Positions 12,755-19,799 of a DNA stretch of 21,371 bases are shown here, one piece after another. Within the stretch, counting starts at the first letter, position 1. Each line of letters starts with the position of its first letter. This DNA comes from a virus: positions 1 through 21,371 of IMG/VR virus record IMGVR_UViG_3300035698_032126. The stretch is one strand, 5' to 3'. The notes beneath the pieces are model-generated. The model was not told where the DNA came from. It did no database searches and saw nothing but the letters and a program-made list of their open reading frames with translations. The position numbers and the translations under genes are program-made.

Positions 12755-13747
12755 ATGAACTTTCTTTTGTCGCGCAACTGGAACACCAAAGTCCTCGAGC
12801 CCCATGCCCAGTGCATCGCTCGCTCCGGAGCCCGCACGCATGTTTCCCACTCCTCCGAGGGGCAAGTCATCGATCTGACCGGCTCGGCCCTCTGGCGGCA
12901 TCCGTGGTTTACGGATCCGGCGTGGAATCCAAAACAGAACCGCTGGGAGGCCACCGTCAATCCAGGGCTCGTGAATGGCGAAGATCCACTCGTGCCCGGC
13001 GCCGAGATCGACGGTCTCGATGAGCCCGGCCTCCTTGATGCCAAGGCCCTGCCCCTGCACCGGCTCCGGAGCGTGCCGGGCGAAGAGGAGCGGGTCGATC
13101 CCTACTTCGCCGCTCTCGGGGTGCGCGAGCCGGAAAATCCCTTCTCCATTTCCGCGCTGGGGCGAGTCACCCTCGATGCCACCACGCGCGAGGATGAAAA
13201 CCCGCTCCCCCCTCGCGCCCTCGTGGCGATGGATTTTTATCTCACCGTCGCGCGGGCCACCTATGAGCCGCAGGTATCCGTCGTCGATGCCTCGGGTACC
13301 AGCGGGCAAGTCGTGGATTATTCCGTCACCTTCAACACCGACAACCTCCGGCGCGTTGGCCCCCGTGCGCGGCTGATGCAGGCGGCGAAGTTTCCCGCGC
13401 CCCGCATCCCCACCTTCCAGGACCGCCTGGCCGGAGACTACCAGGCCGAAGGGGAAGATCGTCAACTCGTCTCCACCGTCTATCTCCTCTCCCCCCCGAA
13501 CCAACTCGCAGGAGAGCCCGATGCCACCTGGACCCCCTACGTCCGCCATGCCATCTTCTGGAACCTCGCGCATGCCGCCCGCAATCTACCTCCACAGAAC
13601 GCCAAGCCGCAGCGTTTCCAAGGCACCGGCCTCCCCCTGGCCGACATGCTCATCGGCCCCTGGCTGGCCCTGCAAAACGAGCTTTACCAAAAGGTTCTCA
13701 ACGCCTTCAACACCACCTCCAACGAAGGCAGATTCTGGACCGTGTAG
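12755..13747 (+). CDS. minor tail protein candidate (330 aa)
   Basis: ATG 12755 is preferred to an in-frame TTG inside the heptamer array at 12734. The protein begins MNFLLSRNWNTKVLEPHAQ and has a Trp-rich first part (LWRHPWFTDPAWNPKQNRWEATVNPG in outline), many Pro/Leu loops, 'ALVAMDFYLTVARATYEPQVSVVD' as a beta region and a helical end ('GPWLALQNELYQKVLNAFNTTSN'). No family recognised. Located between tape measure and tip/fibre genes, it is probably a distal-tail or hub component. Its stop is followed within three bases by the inserted repeat element. Confidence 0.7.
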   Translation: MNFLLSRNWNTKVLEPHAQCIARSGARTHVSHSSEGQVIDLTGSALWRHPWFTDPAWNPKQNRWEATVNPGLVNGEDPLVPGAEIDGLDEPGLLDAKALPLHRLRSVPGEEERVDPYFAALGVREPENPFSISALGRVTLDATTREDENPLPPRALVAMDFYLTVARATYEPQVSVVDASGTSGQVVDYSVTFNTDNLRRVGPRARLMQAAKFPAPRIPTFQDRLAGDYQAEGEDRQLVSTVYLLSPPNQLAGEPDATWTPYVRHAIFWNLAHAARNLPPQNAKPQRFQGTGLPLADMLIGPWLALQNELYQKVLNAFNTTSNEGRFWTV

Positions 13748-13749
13748 AA

Positions 13750-13904
13750 AATTATAAATTATGAAGGATGAAGTAAGAAGTGGGCCGCTTCGCGCCCGAG
13801 TGCCGCGCTCCCGCGCGGAAGAATTTCCAACCGCGCTCCCAGGCGAAGCCTGGCTCGCGGGGCCTCCGGGCCCCACTTCATACTTCATAATTCATCCTTC
13901 ATAA
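13750..13904 (+). repeat. inverted-repeat, hairpin-rich intergenic insert (MITE/REP-like)
   Basis: The left arm has heptamers AATTATA, AATTATG, AAGGATG, AAGTAAG, AAGTGGG (13750-13784); the right arm has TTCATAC, TTCATAA, TTCATCC, TTCATAA (13877-13904) preceded by CCCCAC. The arms are imperfect reverse complements. Between them are three hairpins: CCGCGC/GCGCGG (13803-13818), CCAGGC/GCCTGG with a GAA loop (13839-13853) and GGGGCC/GGCCCC (13859-13874). No ORF longer than a few codons is convincing. The layout suggests a non-autonomous dispersed repeat of the host or phage genome. Confidence 0.75.
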
Positions 13905-13910
13905 TTTTCC

Positions 13911-14072
13911 ATGTTCGGCATCAACAAAGCCTCCCGCCTGCGGGCCGAATTCGAGACCGAGGGTCGGGTCGAAGCGCCCGCGCCCCTTGATCCCCAGTTT
14001 CCCTATGAGGTCCGGCCCTTCGATGCGGCATTCTTTGGCGTGAGTCTGGCCAGCGAGCCCGAGGAAGAATGA
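13911..14072 (+). CDS. short acidic ORF (53 aa) after the repeat element
   Basis: ATG 13911 to TGA 14070-14072 gives a 53-aa protein: MFGINKASRLRAEFETEGRV..., a Pro-rich middle, and an acidic end (SLASEPEEE). The codon pattern with many C/G third positions resembles the neighbouring tail genes, and it starts six bases after the repeat, so it may be real. It could be a small tail-associated protein, or the remnant of a gene cut by the insertion. I recognise no family. Confidence 0.5.
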   Translation: MFGINKASRLRAEFETEGRVEAPAPLDPQFPYEVRPFDAAFFGVSLASEPEEE

Positions 14073-14084
14073 CCTCTCTGCAGG

Positions 14085-14091
14085 TTTGACA
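14085..14091 (+). promoter_or_regulatory. TTTGACA leader motif before the tip/fibre gene
   Basis: TTTGACAAC lies 14 bases before ATG 14106, in the 33-bp gap. The leader TTTGACAAC...CCCGCATTGATG is close to TTTGACAAC...GGCACGATTGATG before ATG 19800. Confidence 0.5.
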
Positions 14092-14105
14092 ACAAACCCG
14101 CATTG

Positions 14106-16529
14106 ATGCGCGCGCTCCTCTTTGTTGGCCTCCATGATGGCCGGGTCTATTCCTCCGCTTCGGGCAGCGGATATACCTTCCCAAAATACCGGGCGCGGCA
14201 GACCCGCACCTATGCCCTGCGGTTCCTAAACCTCGTCAATGGAGTCGTGGTGGAAGAAGAACTCCACATCCGCTCCCTCAAGGCCTCCATCGGCTGGATC
14301 GAGCGGCCACCGGTCTCCGGGCAATGGAAAGTCAAAGTGGGCGTGGCCACCACATCGGCCACCAATACGACCACCCTCCTCGAGCACAACGTCAGCCAGA
14401 GCGAGATGCAAACGAGGCTCAATGCCGTCGCAGACCGCCCCGATGATTTCCGGGTCCTCCGCGTCGGATCCGGCTGGCTCCTCGGGCGGGAGGATGGCGC
14501 GGCCGTCGAACTCTCCATCGTCGAAAACACCCTCGATCCCCTCAGCATTGCCAGTATCGAGGGCAACCAAATCGCCGGCGACTGGTGGTATGAGCTCAAA
14601 CTCCTGCAAAGCCCCCTCGCCTTCACCGACAGCTCCGCCCAAGTCCTGCCAGCGGCCCCCACGATAGAGACCCTCGTCGATGGTTACACCGATCCCAGCG
14701 GCACCTATTTTGTCAACGAGATCCAGAGATTCCGCCTCCCCGCAGATTTTCGATCCCTCTTCTATTTTCGCTACAATTCCGAGCGCACCGATCTGCTCTC
14801 CGTTGAGGACGGGATCGATAAATACAAAACCGTCCTCGACGCCATCCTTGCCCGCGATGGGGCCTTCGTCGCCACCCGCAACCCGCAAACGAACGTCGTG
14901 GATATCGAATTCCAGGGCGAACTCTCCGGCATTGATGTCGACCAGCTCGAGATCGTCGTGCCGCCCGAGTCCACTCCGCCAGGAGACCAGACCTTCACGC
15001 TCGATCTCGGGCTCTGGCCCATGCTCGCCGCCCTCCGGGGCATCGACGAACTCAAAGACGTGCCCTTCGAGGTCGAAGCCGAGGTCGTTCCCAACGCTGC
15101 CGATATCGACGATCTCGACGTCGAGGCCCAGCCCATCAAGCTCTTCAACGTGCCGGTCGGAGTGGCCGCCCCACTCATCTGGCCAGCCCTTGCCACCGCG
15201 CAAGACATCCCCTGGCTGCGCGGCCCCGCTCCGAAAAACTACCTCCCCTCCGTGCCGGATCAAATCCTCACCGGCCAGCAACAAGCCTATCCCACCGTCG
15301 TGGGCAACGGGGTCCTCACCGAATTCGTGATCGATCACAACCTGGGAACCGAAGTCGCCTATGTCATCGTCCGCGAAAACGAAGTCGACGGGCGCATCCT
15401 CCTCCCCTCCGAATACACCGTTACCGTAGGCTCGGCCGATTCCCTCACCGTTACCTTCGATCTCGCGCCGTCCGCATCGGCCCTCCTCGTCAACATCGTC
15501 GGCATCGGGCCGGCCAGCGTCTTCCAGGCGCACACCCACACCATCGCGCAGGTCGATGGCCTGCAAGACATCCTCGACGACTACGGCAGCTCCATCGCCG
15601 ATCTCCTCGCCATCCTGCCGAGCACTGGGCCGGGAGTCACCTCCACCAGCAGCACCGGCATGGTGACCCTCCTGCCGCAACTCGCGGAAATCCTCCATCT
15701 CCCCGGAGGCGATTACCTGAGCGAAGGGGGGGGGCTCGATCCTGCCAGGCTCCCAGACCGCGCCCCCTACATGCTCCCGGCCATCCACGATGGCACCGTG
15801 GACACCCTGCCCGATCCGCTTCCCGACCCCGCTGCCAATGCGGGCAAAGTGTACCAAAACGAGACCGGGGCCGCCGTGCTCATCCCCGGCGGAGGGGGCA
15901 TTCGATCCTCCTACGTGGCCGACGATGGCTTCGTGGGTTGCGATGGCCGCACCCTCTTCCCCGCCATCCGCGATGGGGCGACGAATTCCTACTACCCGTC
16001 CCGCTTCGAGCGCACCCTCTTCACCATGGCGGTCAACGACAAACAACTCGCCGTGGGGCGCACCCTGGCCGTCGAGTTCGCCGTCCATTTGCAACTCGCC
16101 CGGGCCGCCCGCAATGCCGACCTCTTCAGCCAGGCGCAATGGGTCTTCCTCCTGGAGCTGGGCACCGCTCCGGCGGACACCACCCCCGATCCCGTCGGGC
16201 TCAACCTCTCCAGCATCGCCTGGTCCGCCACTCCCATCTTCGAGCAACGCATCGTGCTCGATCCGCTCTTCCGCTCCCATGCCTTCGGCGTGCGCATCGC
16301 GAGAGTCACTGGCGGTCTCAGCCTCGACCAACAAATCTACGGCATCTGGAGTGGCAACAACGCCGCCGCTCCCGCCAGCGCAAACTTCGTCCTCCGCGCC
16401 CGCCTGACCCGTTTCGATACCGAGAACAACCAGCCTCTCGCACGCGGCTTCGTCTTCCTCGGCCTCTCCGCAGGCCTCGAAGCCGATGGCAAAATCAAAA
16501 CCGCCCCAGCCCAAGCCGTGATCTCCTAA
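14106..16529 (+). CDS. tail tip/fibre protein (808 aa reading from the upstream TTG, 807 aa from ATG 14106)
   Basis: ATG 14106 is chosen over the adjacent TTG 14103. Residues 1-380 form a beta-rich region without recognised family (the early part reads GLHDGRVYSSASGSGYTFPKYRARQTRTYALRF in outline). Around residues 395-460 is a domain beginning VVGNGVLTEFVIDHNLGTE..., known from many phage tail and fibre proteins as a small adaptor domain. Around 476 is HTHTIAQVDGLQDIL, the H-T-H plus 'DGLQ..LD' trimeric fibre signature. A Pro/Gly-rich linker (about 560-600) leads to a C-terminal domain (SYVADDGFVGCDGR...LARGFVFLGLSAGLEADGK) that may be the receptor-binding part. Role: distal tail/fibre component in host recognition, by position and motifs. 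Confidence 0.8.
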   Translation: MRALLFVGLHDGRVYSSASGSGYTFPKYRARQTRTYALRFLNLVNGVVVEEELHIRSLKASIGWIERPPVSGQWKVKVGVATTSATNTTTLLEHNVSQSEMQTRLNAVADRPDDFRVLRVGSGWLLGREDGAAVELSIVENTLDPLSIASIEGNQIAGDWWYELKLLQSPLAFTDSSAQVLPAAPTIETLVDGYTDPSGTYFVNEIQRFRLPADFRSLFYFRYNSERTDLLSVEDGIDKYKTVLDAILARDGAFVATRNPQTNVVDIEFQGELSGIDVDQLEIVVPPESTPPGDQTFTLDLGLWPMLAALRGIDELKDVPFEVEAEVVPNAADIDDLDVEAQPIKLFNVPVGVAAPLIWPALATAQDIPWLRGPAPKNYLPSVPDQILTGQQQAYPTVVGNGVLTEFVIDHNLGTEVAYVIVRENEVDGRILLPSEYTVTVGSADSLTVTFDLAPSASALLVNIVGIGPASVFQAHTHTIAQVDGLQDILDDYGSSIADLLAILPSTGPGVTSTSSTGMVTLLPQLAEILHLPGGDYLSEGGGLDPARLPDRAPYMLPAIHDGTVDTLPDPLPDPAANAGKVYQNETGAAVLIPGGGGIRSSYVADDGFVGCDGRTLFPAIRDGATNSYYPSRFERTLFTMAVNDKQLAVGRTLAVEFAVHLQLARAARNADLFSQAQWVFLLELGTAPADTTPDPVGLNLSSIAWSATPIFEQRIVLDPLFRSHAFGVRIARVTGGLSLDQQIYGIWSGNNAAAPASANFVLRARLTRFDTENNQPLARGFVFLGLSAGLEADGKIKTAPAQAVIS

Positions 16530-16564
16530 AATCTCAAATTTCCAATCTCCAATCTCCAATCTCC
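16530..16564 (+). repeat. 7-bp tandem array AATYTCM
   Basis: Five heptamers: AATCTCA, AATTTCC, then AATCTCC three times (16530-16564), starting within the TAA stop of the fibre gene and ending 4 bases before ATG 16569. Arrays of the same unit length lie at 9678, 12718, 13750 and 13877. Confidence 0.85.
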
Positions 16565-16568
16565 GCCC

Positions 16569-17549
16569 ATGTCCGCACCCGTCATCTCAGCCTCAAGTTC
16601 GATTCTCGGATTCAAGAGAAACGAAGAATTTAATTTTCAACCCGCCGCCACGAATGCGCCGGTGATCTGGGAGGGGATCGGATTGCCTCCCGGAGTGACG
16701 GTGGACACCCAGGAAGTGAAGGCGGTGACTGGCGCGGAAGCGACAGATATCCTCACGAGTGCCGGGCATGGATACGCGAATGCGGATCGGGCCTATTTCC
16801 CGGCGCTGACAGGCGGCAGTGGGCTGACGGCCGGAACAATCTATTACGTGCGAGACAAGACGGATGATACGTTCAAGCTGGCGTCCACGCTGGGCGGCGC
16901 GGCGGTGAATTTCACCACGGATGTTACGGCGGGCCAGGTGCGCAAGGTGTCCTCAGGCATGCTCTCTGGAGCGTGCTCTGTGACCGGCACGTATGTGGTG
17001 ACGCTGACGGCCGTAAATGCGGCCGCCGAGAGCGGCAGTCGCCAATTTGTCATCGGGATCGACTCGGCGACCGCAGCGGACGCGGGCACCGGCGGCACGG
17101 CGATGGATTGGGAAATCGAGATGCTGGACCGCACGGTGGCAGGGGGGGGCAGTGCCGGGGCGCAGGCCGTGCTCGCCACCTGGAAGGAGGATGATGTCGT
17201 CATGGTCGCGATCCGATTCAACAAGTCCGGAGTGCCGGTGGATCCAGATCCGGACACGCTCCGGTTGGTGCTGAAGGAAATGGAGCCGGAAACGATGCTG
17301 GTGGAGGCGACGGATTTTGAAAAAATCGGCGATGGTGCGGAAGCGTATTTTAATCTCCCGGTCTCGCTCACCGGCCCGCTGCTGGCTGCGGCCCTCTCGA
17401 ACCATGAGGAGGACGAAGGCACTGGGTTTGACGCGCTGGCGGAAATCGAGTGGACCAGCGACGTCGTGCATAAAGGGACCCCGCTGGTTCTGAAGGGATC
17501 GACGAAGACTTTCAAAGTGCGCGTGGAACGCGACATCGCCGAGGGGTAA
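16569..17549 (+). CDS. Ig-like (putative-Ig/He_PIG type) tail protein with a nested domain
   Basis: 326 residues. The segments 'NFQPAATNAPVIWEGIGLPPGVTVDTQ' (about 22-48) and 'SSGMLSGACSVTGTYVVTLTAVNAAAESGSRQFVIGI' (about 128-164) are the two halves of a putative-Ig domain, which usually runs straight through GLPPGLxLD-TGxISGTP. Between them lies an insert of about 77 residues: 'TDILTSAGHGYANADRAYF...LTAGTIYYVRDKTDDTFKLAST' (about 59-107), a small beta module common in phage tail proteins. The rest ('WEIEMLDRTVAGG...DDVVMVAIRFNKSG') looks like a further beta domain. It follows the fibre gene and begins the G-rich block. Function: probable tail adhesion/adaptor protein. Confidence 0.75.
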   Translation: MSAPVISASSSILGFKRNEEFNFQPAATNAPVIWEGIGLPPGVTVDTQEVKAVTGAEATDILTSAGHGYANADRAYFPALTGGSGLTAGTIYYVRDKTDDTFKLASTLGGAAVNFTTDVTAGQVRKVSSGMLSGACSVTGTYVVTLTAVNAAAESGSRQFVIGIDSATAADAGTGGTAMDWEIEMLDRTVAGGGSAGAQAVLATWKEDDVVMVAIRFNKSGVPVDPDPDTLRLVLKEMEPETMLVEATDFEKIGDGAEAYFNLPVSLTGPLLAAALSNHEEDEGTGFDALAEIEWTSDVVHKGTPLVLKGSTKTFKVRVERDIAEG

Positions 17550-17553
17550 TCGC

Positions 17554-17781
17554 ATGACCTGGGCTGACCTGGCACCACTAGCACGCGGGGGGCAGATGCT
17601 GCGGCGCAAGGCGTGGAGCGCGGACCCCGCTCGCTCCGACGCGCGAATTTTCTTTTCCGCCGGAGCCGGGACCACGCGCACGGTGGCGGTCTATCGCTTG
17701 GGCGCAGCGGAAGCGGTGGTTACCACGGCCGACTTCGCGGAAGCTGATTTTTTAGCGGACGATTGGGAGCTGGCATCATGA
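17554..17781 (+). CDS. Tad2-like (DUF2829-like) small protein
   Basis: 75 residues, read from ATG 17554 with GAGGGG just upstream; the stop overlaps the next gene's ATG (ATGA). The N-terminus 'WADLAPLARGGQMLRRKAWS' matches the F-x-x-A-L-x-x-L-x-x-G-x-x-V-x-R-x-G-W start of the DUF2829 (Thoeris anti-defence 2, Tad2-like) domain, and 'DFLADDWEL' matches its D-L-L-A-x-D-W-E end. The middle contains AGAGTTR.VAV, shared with the second copy in the next gene. Tad2 proteins bind the gcADPR signal of Thoeris defence; whether this version does is unknown. Its place in a tail cluster suggests instead a structural use of the domain. The family call is from pattern memory. Confidence 0.55.
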   Translation: MTWADLAPLARGGQMLRRKAWSADPARSDARIFFSAGAGTTRTVAVYRLGAAEAVVTTADFAEADFLADDWELAS

Positions 17782-19256
17782 GCTTGATCCCGGTGGAATT
17801 GCGCGCGAACCCGGTGGAGGTGGCGGGTCGCACAATGCGGGAGCTGGCCTTGCCTGGTCGGGTGACGGTGGGCTTGACTGGCTATGGGCGGATCGACGGT
17901 GGAGGGATCTCGGTGGTGGGTCAAGGTCGGCAAATGGCGGCTGTCGGCGTGACACGGTTGGAGCGGCGGGGCGACCGGATCTGGGGGGTGCCTTGTCGCG
18001 GGAGGGGGCCGGTGCCCGTCGGTCTTTCGATGAGTTTCTCTGTTCATACCGGTTTCATGCCAAACGGTCCGGTGGGGACGTATCGTAGCGGATCATTCGC
18101 AGCTCCGGTCTCGGGGAAAGTAAACTTCATGGGGGACGTCGATAATTACTTGCAGGTGGATGGGGTGACGGCGTTGAGCTATGGCTCCGGCGCAGATGTC
18201 CGAAGTTATTCTAAGCGGGTGGTCGCAGGGCAGGTGATTCGGTGGGCTGCGGTGAATACGGGGGGCTTCGCGGGAGGGAGTTTTACGGTCTGGTTTGATG
18301 AGGACATGGTTTGGTCGGTGGGATCGGATCAGCCCCCAAGAAAGCACTCGTATGTTTTTCCGTTGCGTAAGGGCGAGACGATTATTTTCACGAATCCGTT
18401 TCCGGAATCGCATCGGGTGCGGGTTACGGGGTTGCTGCCATCGGGGGGGGCGGTAGGATGGGTTTCTCAGGCGAGTGACTCTAGGGCTCGTGGGGTGGCC
18501 GTAGCCGATAAGGTTTACCTCGGGGCTTATGAGACGACCGAGTTTTTTAGAGTGAGTGAGTCGTATAATGTCCCGCTGGCGAAGCTGCTCACACGCGCGA
18601 ATCAACCGGTGGGTGATGCTGATCGCGTAGATGAGGAGTGGGATGTGCCGCGTGGCGGGCGTTTTTTCATTGAGTCCGGATCCGCATCGTCGCTCATGAG
18701 TGCGAGATTCCTCGACGTGGTGGCGGGGCCTATTTTGCAGGCTCCGCTGAGTGCTGCAAAAGCGGGCGCGATCCAGGCTCTGGAGTGGGCGGCGGCGGGC
18801 TCTGGGGTGCCTTGGCGGCTGGTAGAGGCATCGGCGCGTGCGGGCTCTTGGGTCCGGCGGAATGGCTGGGTGGAATATACGCGCAGGATCCGCTTCGTCG
18901 CTGGGGCGGGCACGACCCGAGCGGTAGCCGTGGATGAGGCCGGCGAGGTGCTGACGCCATCTGGGTTTGGAGCTGCCGAATGGCTGGCTGGGGACTGGAT
19001 GGTGTGGGATGACGAGGAGCCTGCTCCGGTGGATGTCAGTGATTGGGTCTTCTCGGGCGGCGCGCAAACGATTGCTTTTGCGGTGGCGGCAGCGGCGGTG
19101 ACATCTGGCGAGAGTAGCGGTGGAGGGAGTCCTGAAGGCTTGGGCGGTGAGGGCTCGCCGCTTGCGAGCTTGGGTGAGGGATTCGTTTATCGGCAGGATG
19201 GCGTGGACATCCTGGTGCCAGCGCAGGATATCAATGGAGATTCGTGGCGGCCATGA
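17778..19256 (+). CDS. large tail-block protein with embedded Tad2-like domain (492 aa)
   Basis: ATG 17778 is chosen because it overlaps the previous stop (ATGA). Residues 1-75 are beta-rich and Gly-rich (GYGRIDGGGISVVGQGRQ). The middle (about 80-330) has many strands (SFSVHTGFMPNGP, GQVIRWAAVNTGG, GETIIFTNPFPESHRVRVTG) and looks like a beta-sandwich tail/appendage protein of unknown family. Residues about 346-411 repeat the layout of the preceding small protein: 'WRLVEASARAGSWVRRNGW', AGAGTTRAVAV, 'WLAGDWMVW'. The C-terminus has an Ala-rich strand segment, a Ser/Gly linker and 'GFVYRQDGVDILVP'. The DNA is G-rich on this strand, unlike genes before 16530. It could be a receptor-binding or adhesion protein. 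Confidence 0.65.
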   Translation: MSLIPVELRANPVEVAGRTMRELALPGRVTVGLTGYGRIDGGGISVVGQGRQMAAVGVTRLERRGDRIWGVPCRGRGPVPVGLSMSFSVHTGFMPNGPVGTYRSGSFAAPVSGKVNFMGDVDNYLQVDGVTALSYGSGADVRSYSKRVVAGQVIRWAAVNTGGFAGGSFTVWFDEDMVWSVGSDQPPRKHSYVFPLRKGETIIFTNPFPESHRVRVTGLLPSGGAVGWVSQASDSRARGVAVADKVYLGAYETTEFFRVSESYNVPLAKLLTRANQPVGDADRVDEEWDVPRGGRFFIESGSASSLMSARFLDVVAGPILQAPLSAAKAGAIQALEWAAAGSGVPWRLVEASARAGSWVRRNGWVEYTRRIRFVAGAGTTRAVAVDEAGEVLTPSGFGAAEWLAGDWMVWDDEEPAPVDVSDWVFSGGAQTIAFAVAAAAVTSGESSGGGSPEGLGGEGSPLASLGEGFVYRQDGVDILVPAQDINGDSWRP

Positions 19257-19735
19257 GGGAGGCGATGATGGTGGCCGCTGGCCGGGTGAGGATTCGGGAT
19301 GGCGCGGTGCTGGTGGGAGTCGGCCCTACCTGGCCGGTGACGATCTGGGTGCATGGTGGCTCGAACACGCATCCCACTCCGGCTTTCACCGGACCCTATA
19401 TTTCCAAGGTGGTTTCGAGCATGGAGGGGTGGGGCCACGTGGGCGTCAATCGTGGTGGTTATTCGTCGCTGGAGATCGCTGCGGAGGATGCGGCGGGAGT
19501 TGTCTGGGCGGCCGGAAGCGTGCGGTCCACCGTAGGGAGCCCGCCTGCGTATCACTGGCAGGATGATGCTCGGGGATATGCGCTGGGGTTGAAGCCAGGA
19601 TGGATTCCGTGGGCCTACTACACAATGCTTCCGGGGTGGGTGCTGCAACGGGATTACAACTCGGGAGGCCTGAGGTTCCCCTATCCGGGCTACCGGGTGG
19701 AGCGGCGAGGGGATTTTTACGTGTTCGCACCTTAG
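19253..19735 (+). CDS. hypothetical protein (160 aa) of the G-rich tail block
   Basis: ATG 19253 overlaps the previous stop (ATGA); earlier GTG 19244 lies within the previous gene. The protein is rich in Gly, Trp, Tyr and Pro (ISKVVSSMEGWGHVGVNRGG, YHWQDDARGYALG, PWAYYTMLPGWVLQRDYNSGG, YRVERRGDFYVFAP), suggesting a beta-rich surface or carbohydrate-binding protein. No family recognised. It shares the G-rich composition of the two genes before it and probably works with the 492-aa protein. It ends the block; the next gene returns to C-rich usage. Confidence 0.6.
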   Translation: MREAMMVAAGRVRIRDGAVLVGVGPTWPVTIWVHGGSNTHPTPAFTGPYISKVVSSMEGWGHVGVNRGGYSSLEIAAEDAAGVVWAAGSVRSTVGSPPAYHWQDDARGYALGLKPGWIPWAYYTMLPGWVLQRDYNSGGLRFPYPGYRVERRGDFYVFAP

Positions 19736-19778
19736 ACCTTCCTACCTTCCCACTCCGCCGCAGGCGGCGGCGGCGGGA

Positions 19779-19785
19779 TTTGACA
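19779..19785 (+). promoter_or_regulatory. TTTGACA leader motif before the baseplate/fibre gene
   Basis: TTTGACAAC lies 14 bases before ATG 19800 in a 64-bp gap that also contains a small hairpin, CCGCC/GGCGG (19755-19767). No T-run follows the hairpin, so it is not a convincing terminator. Confidence 0.5.
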
Positions 19786-19799
19786 ACCCGGCACGATTG

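Noticed and set aside
14226-16559. A long open frame of 777 codons on the minus strand opposite the tip/fibre gene
   Set aside because: Same cause: antisense shadow of a real, motif-bearing + strand gene; composition is low-complexity and acidic.
9678-16564. Heptamer arrays as CRISPR repeats
   Set aside because: Units are 7 bp with no spacers, and no cas genes are present.
1650-19785. TTGACA hexamers read as ordinary sigma-70 promoters
   Set aside because: No TATAAT-like -10 box appears at 16-18 bases in any copy, and the predicted transcription start would fall inside the gene. The motif is kept as an unexplained signal only.
19736-19799. Terminator between 19735 and 19800 (CCGCC/GGCGG hairpin)
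   Set aside because: Short stem, GC-rich, and not followed by a T-run.
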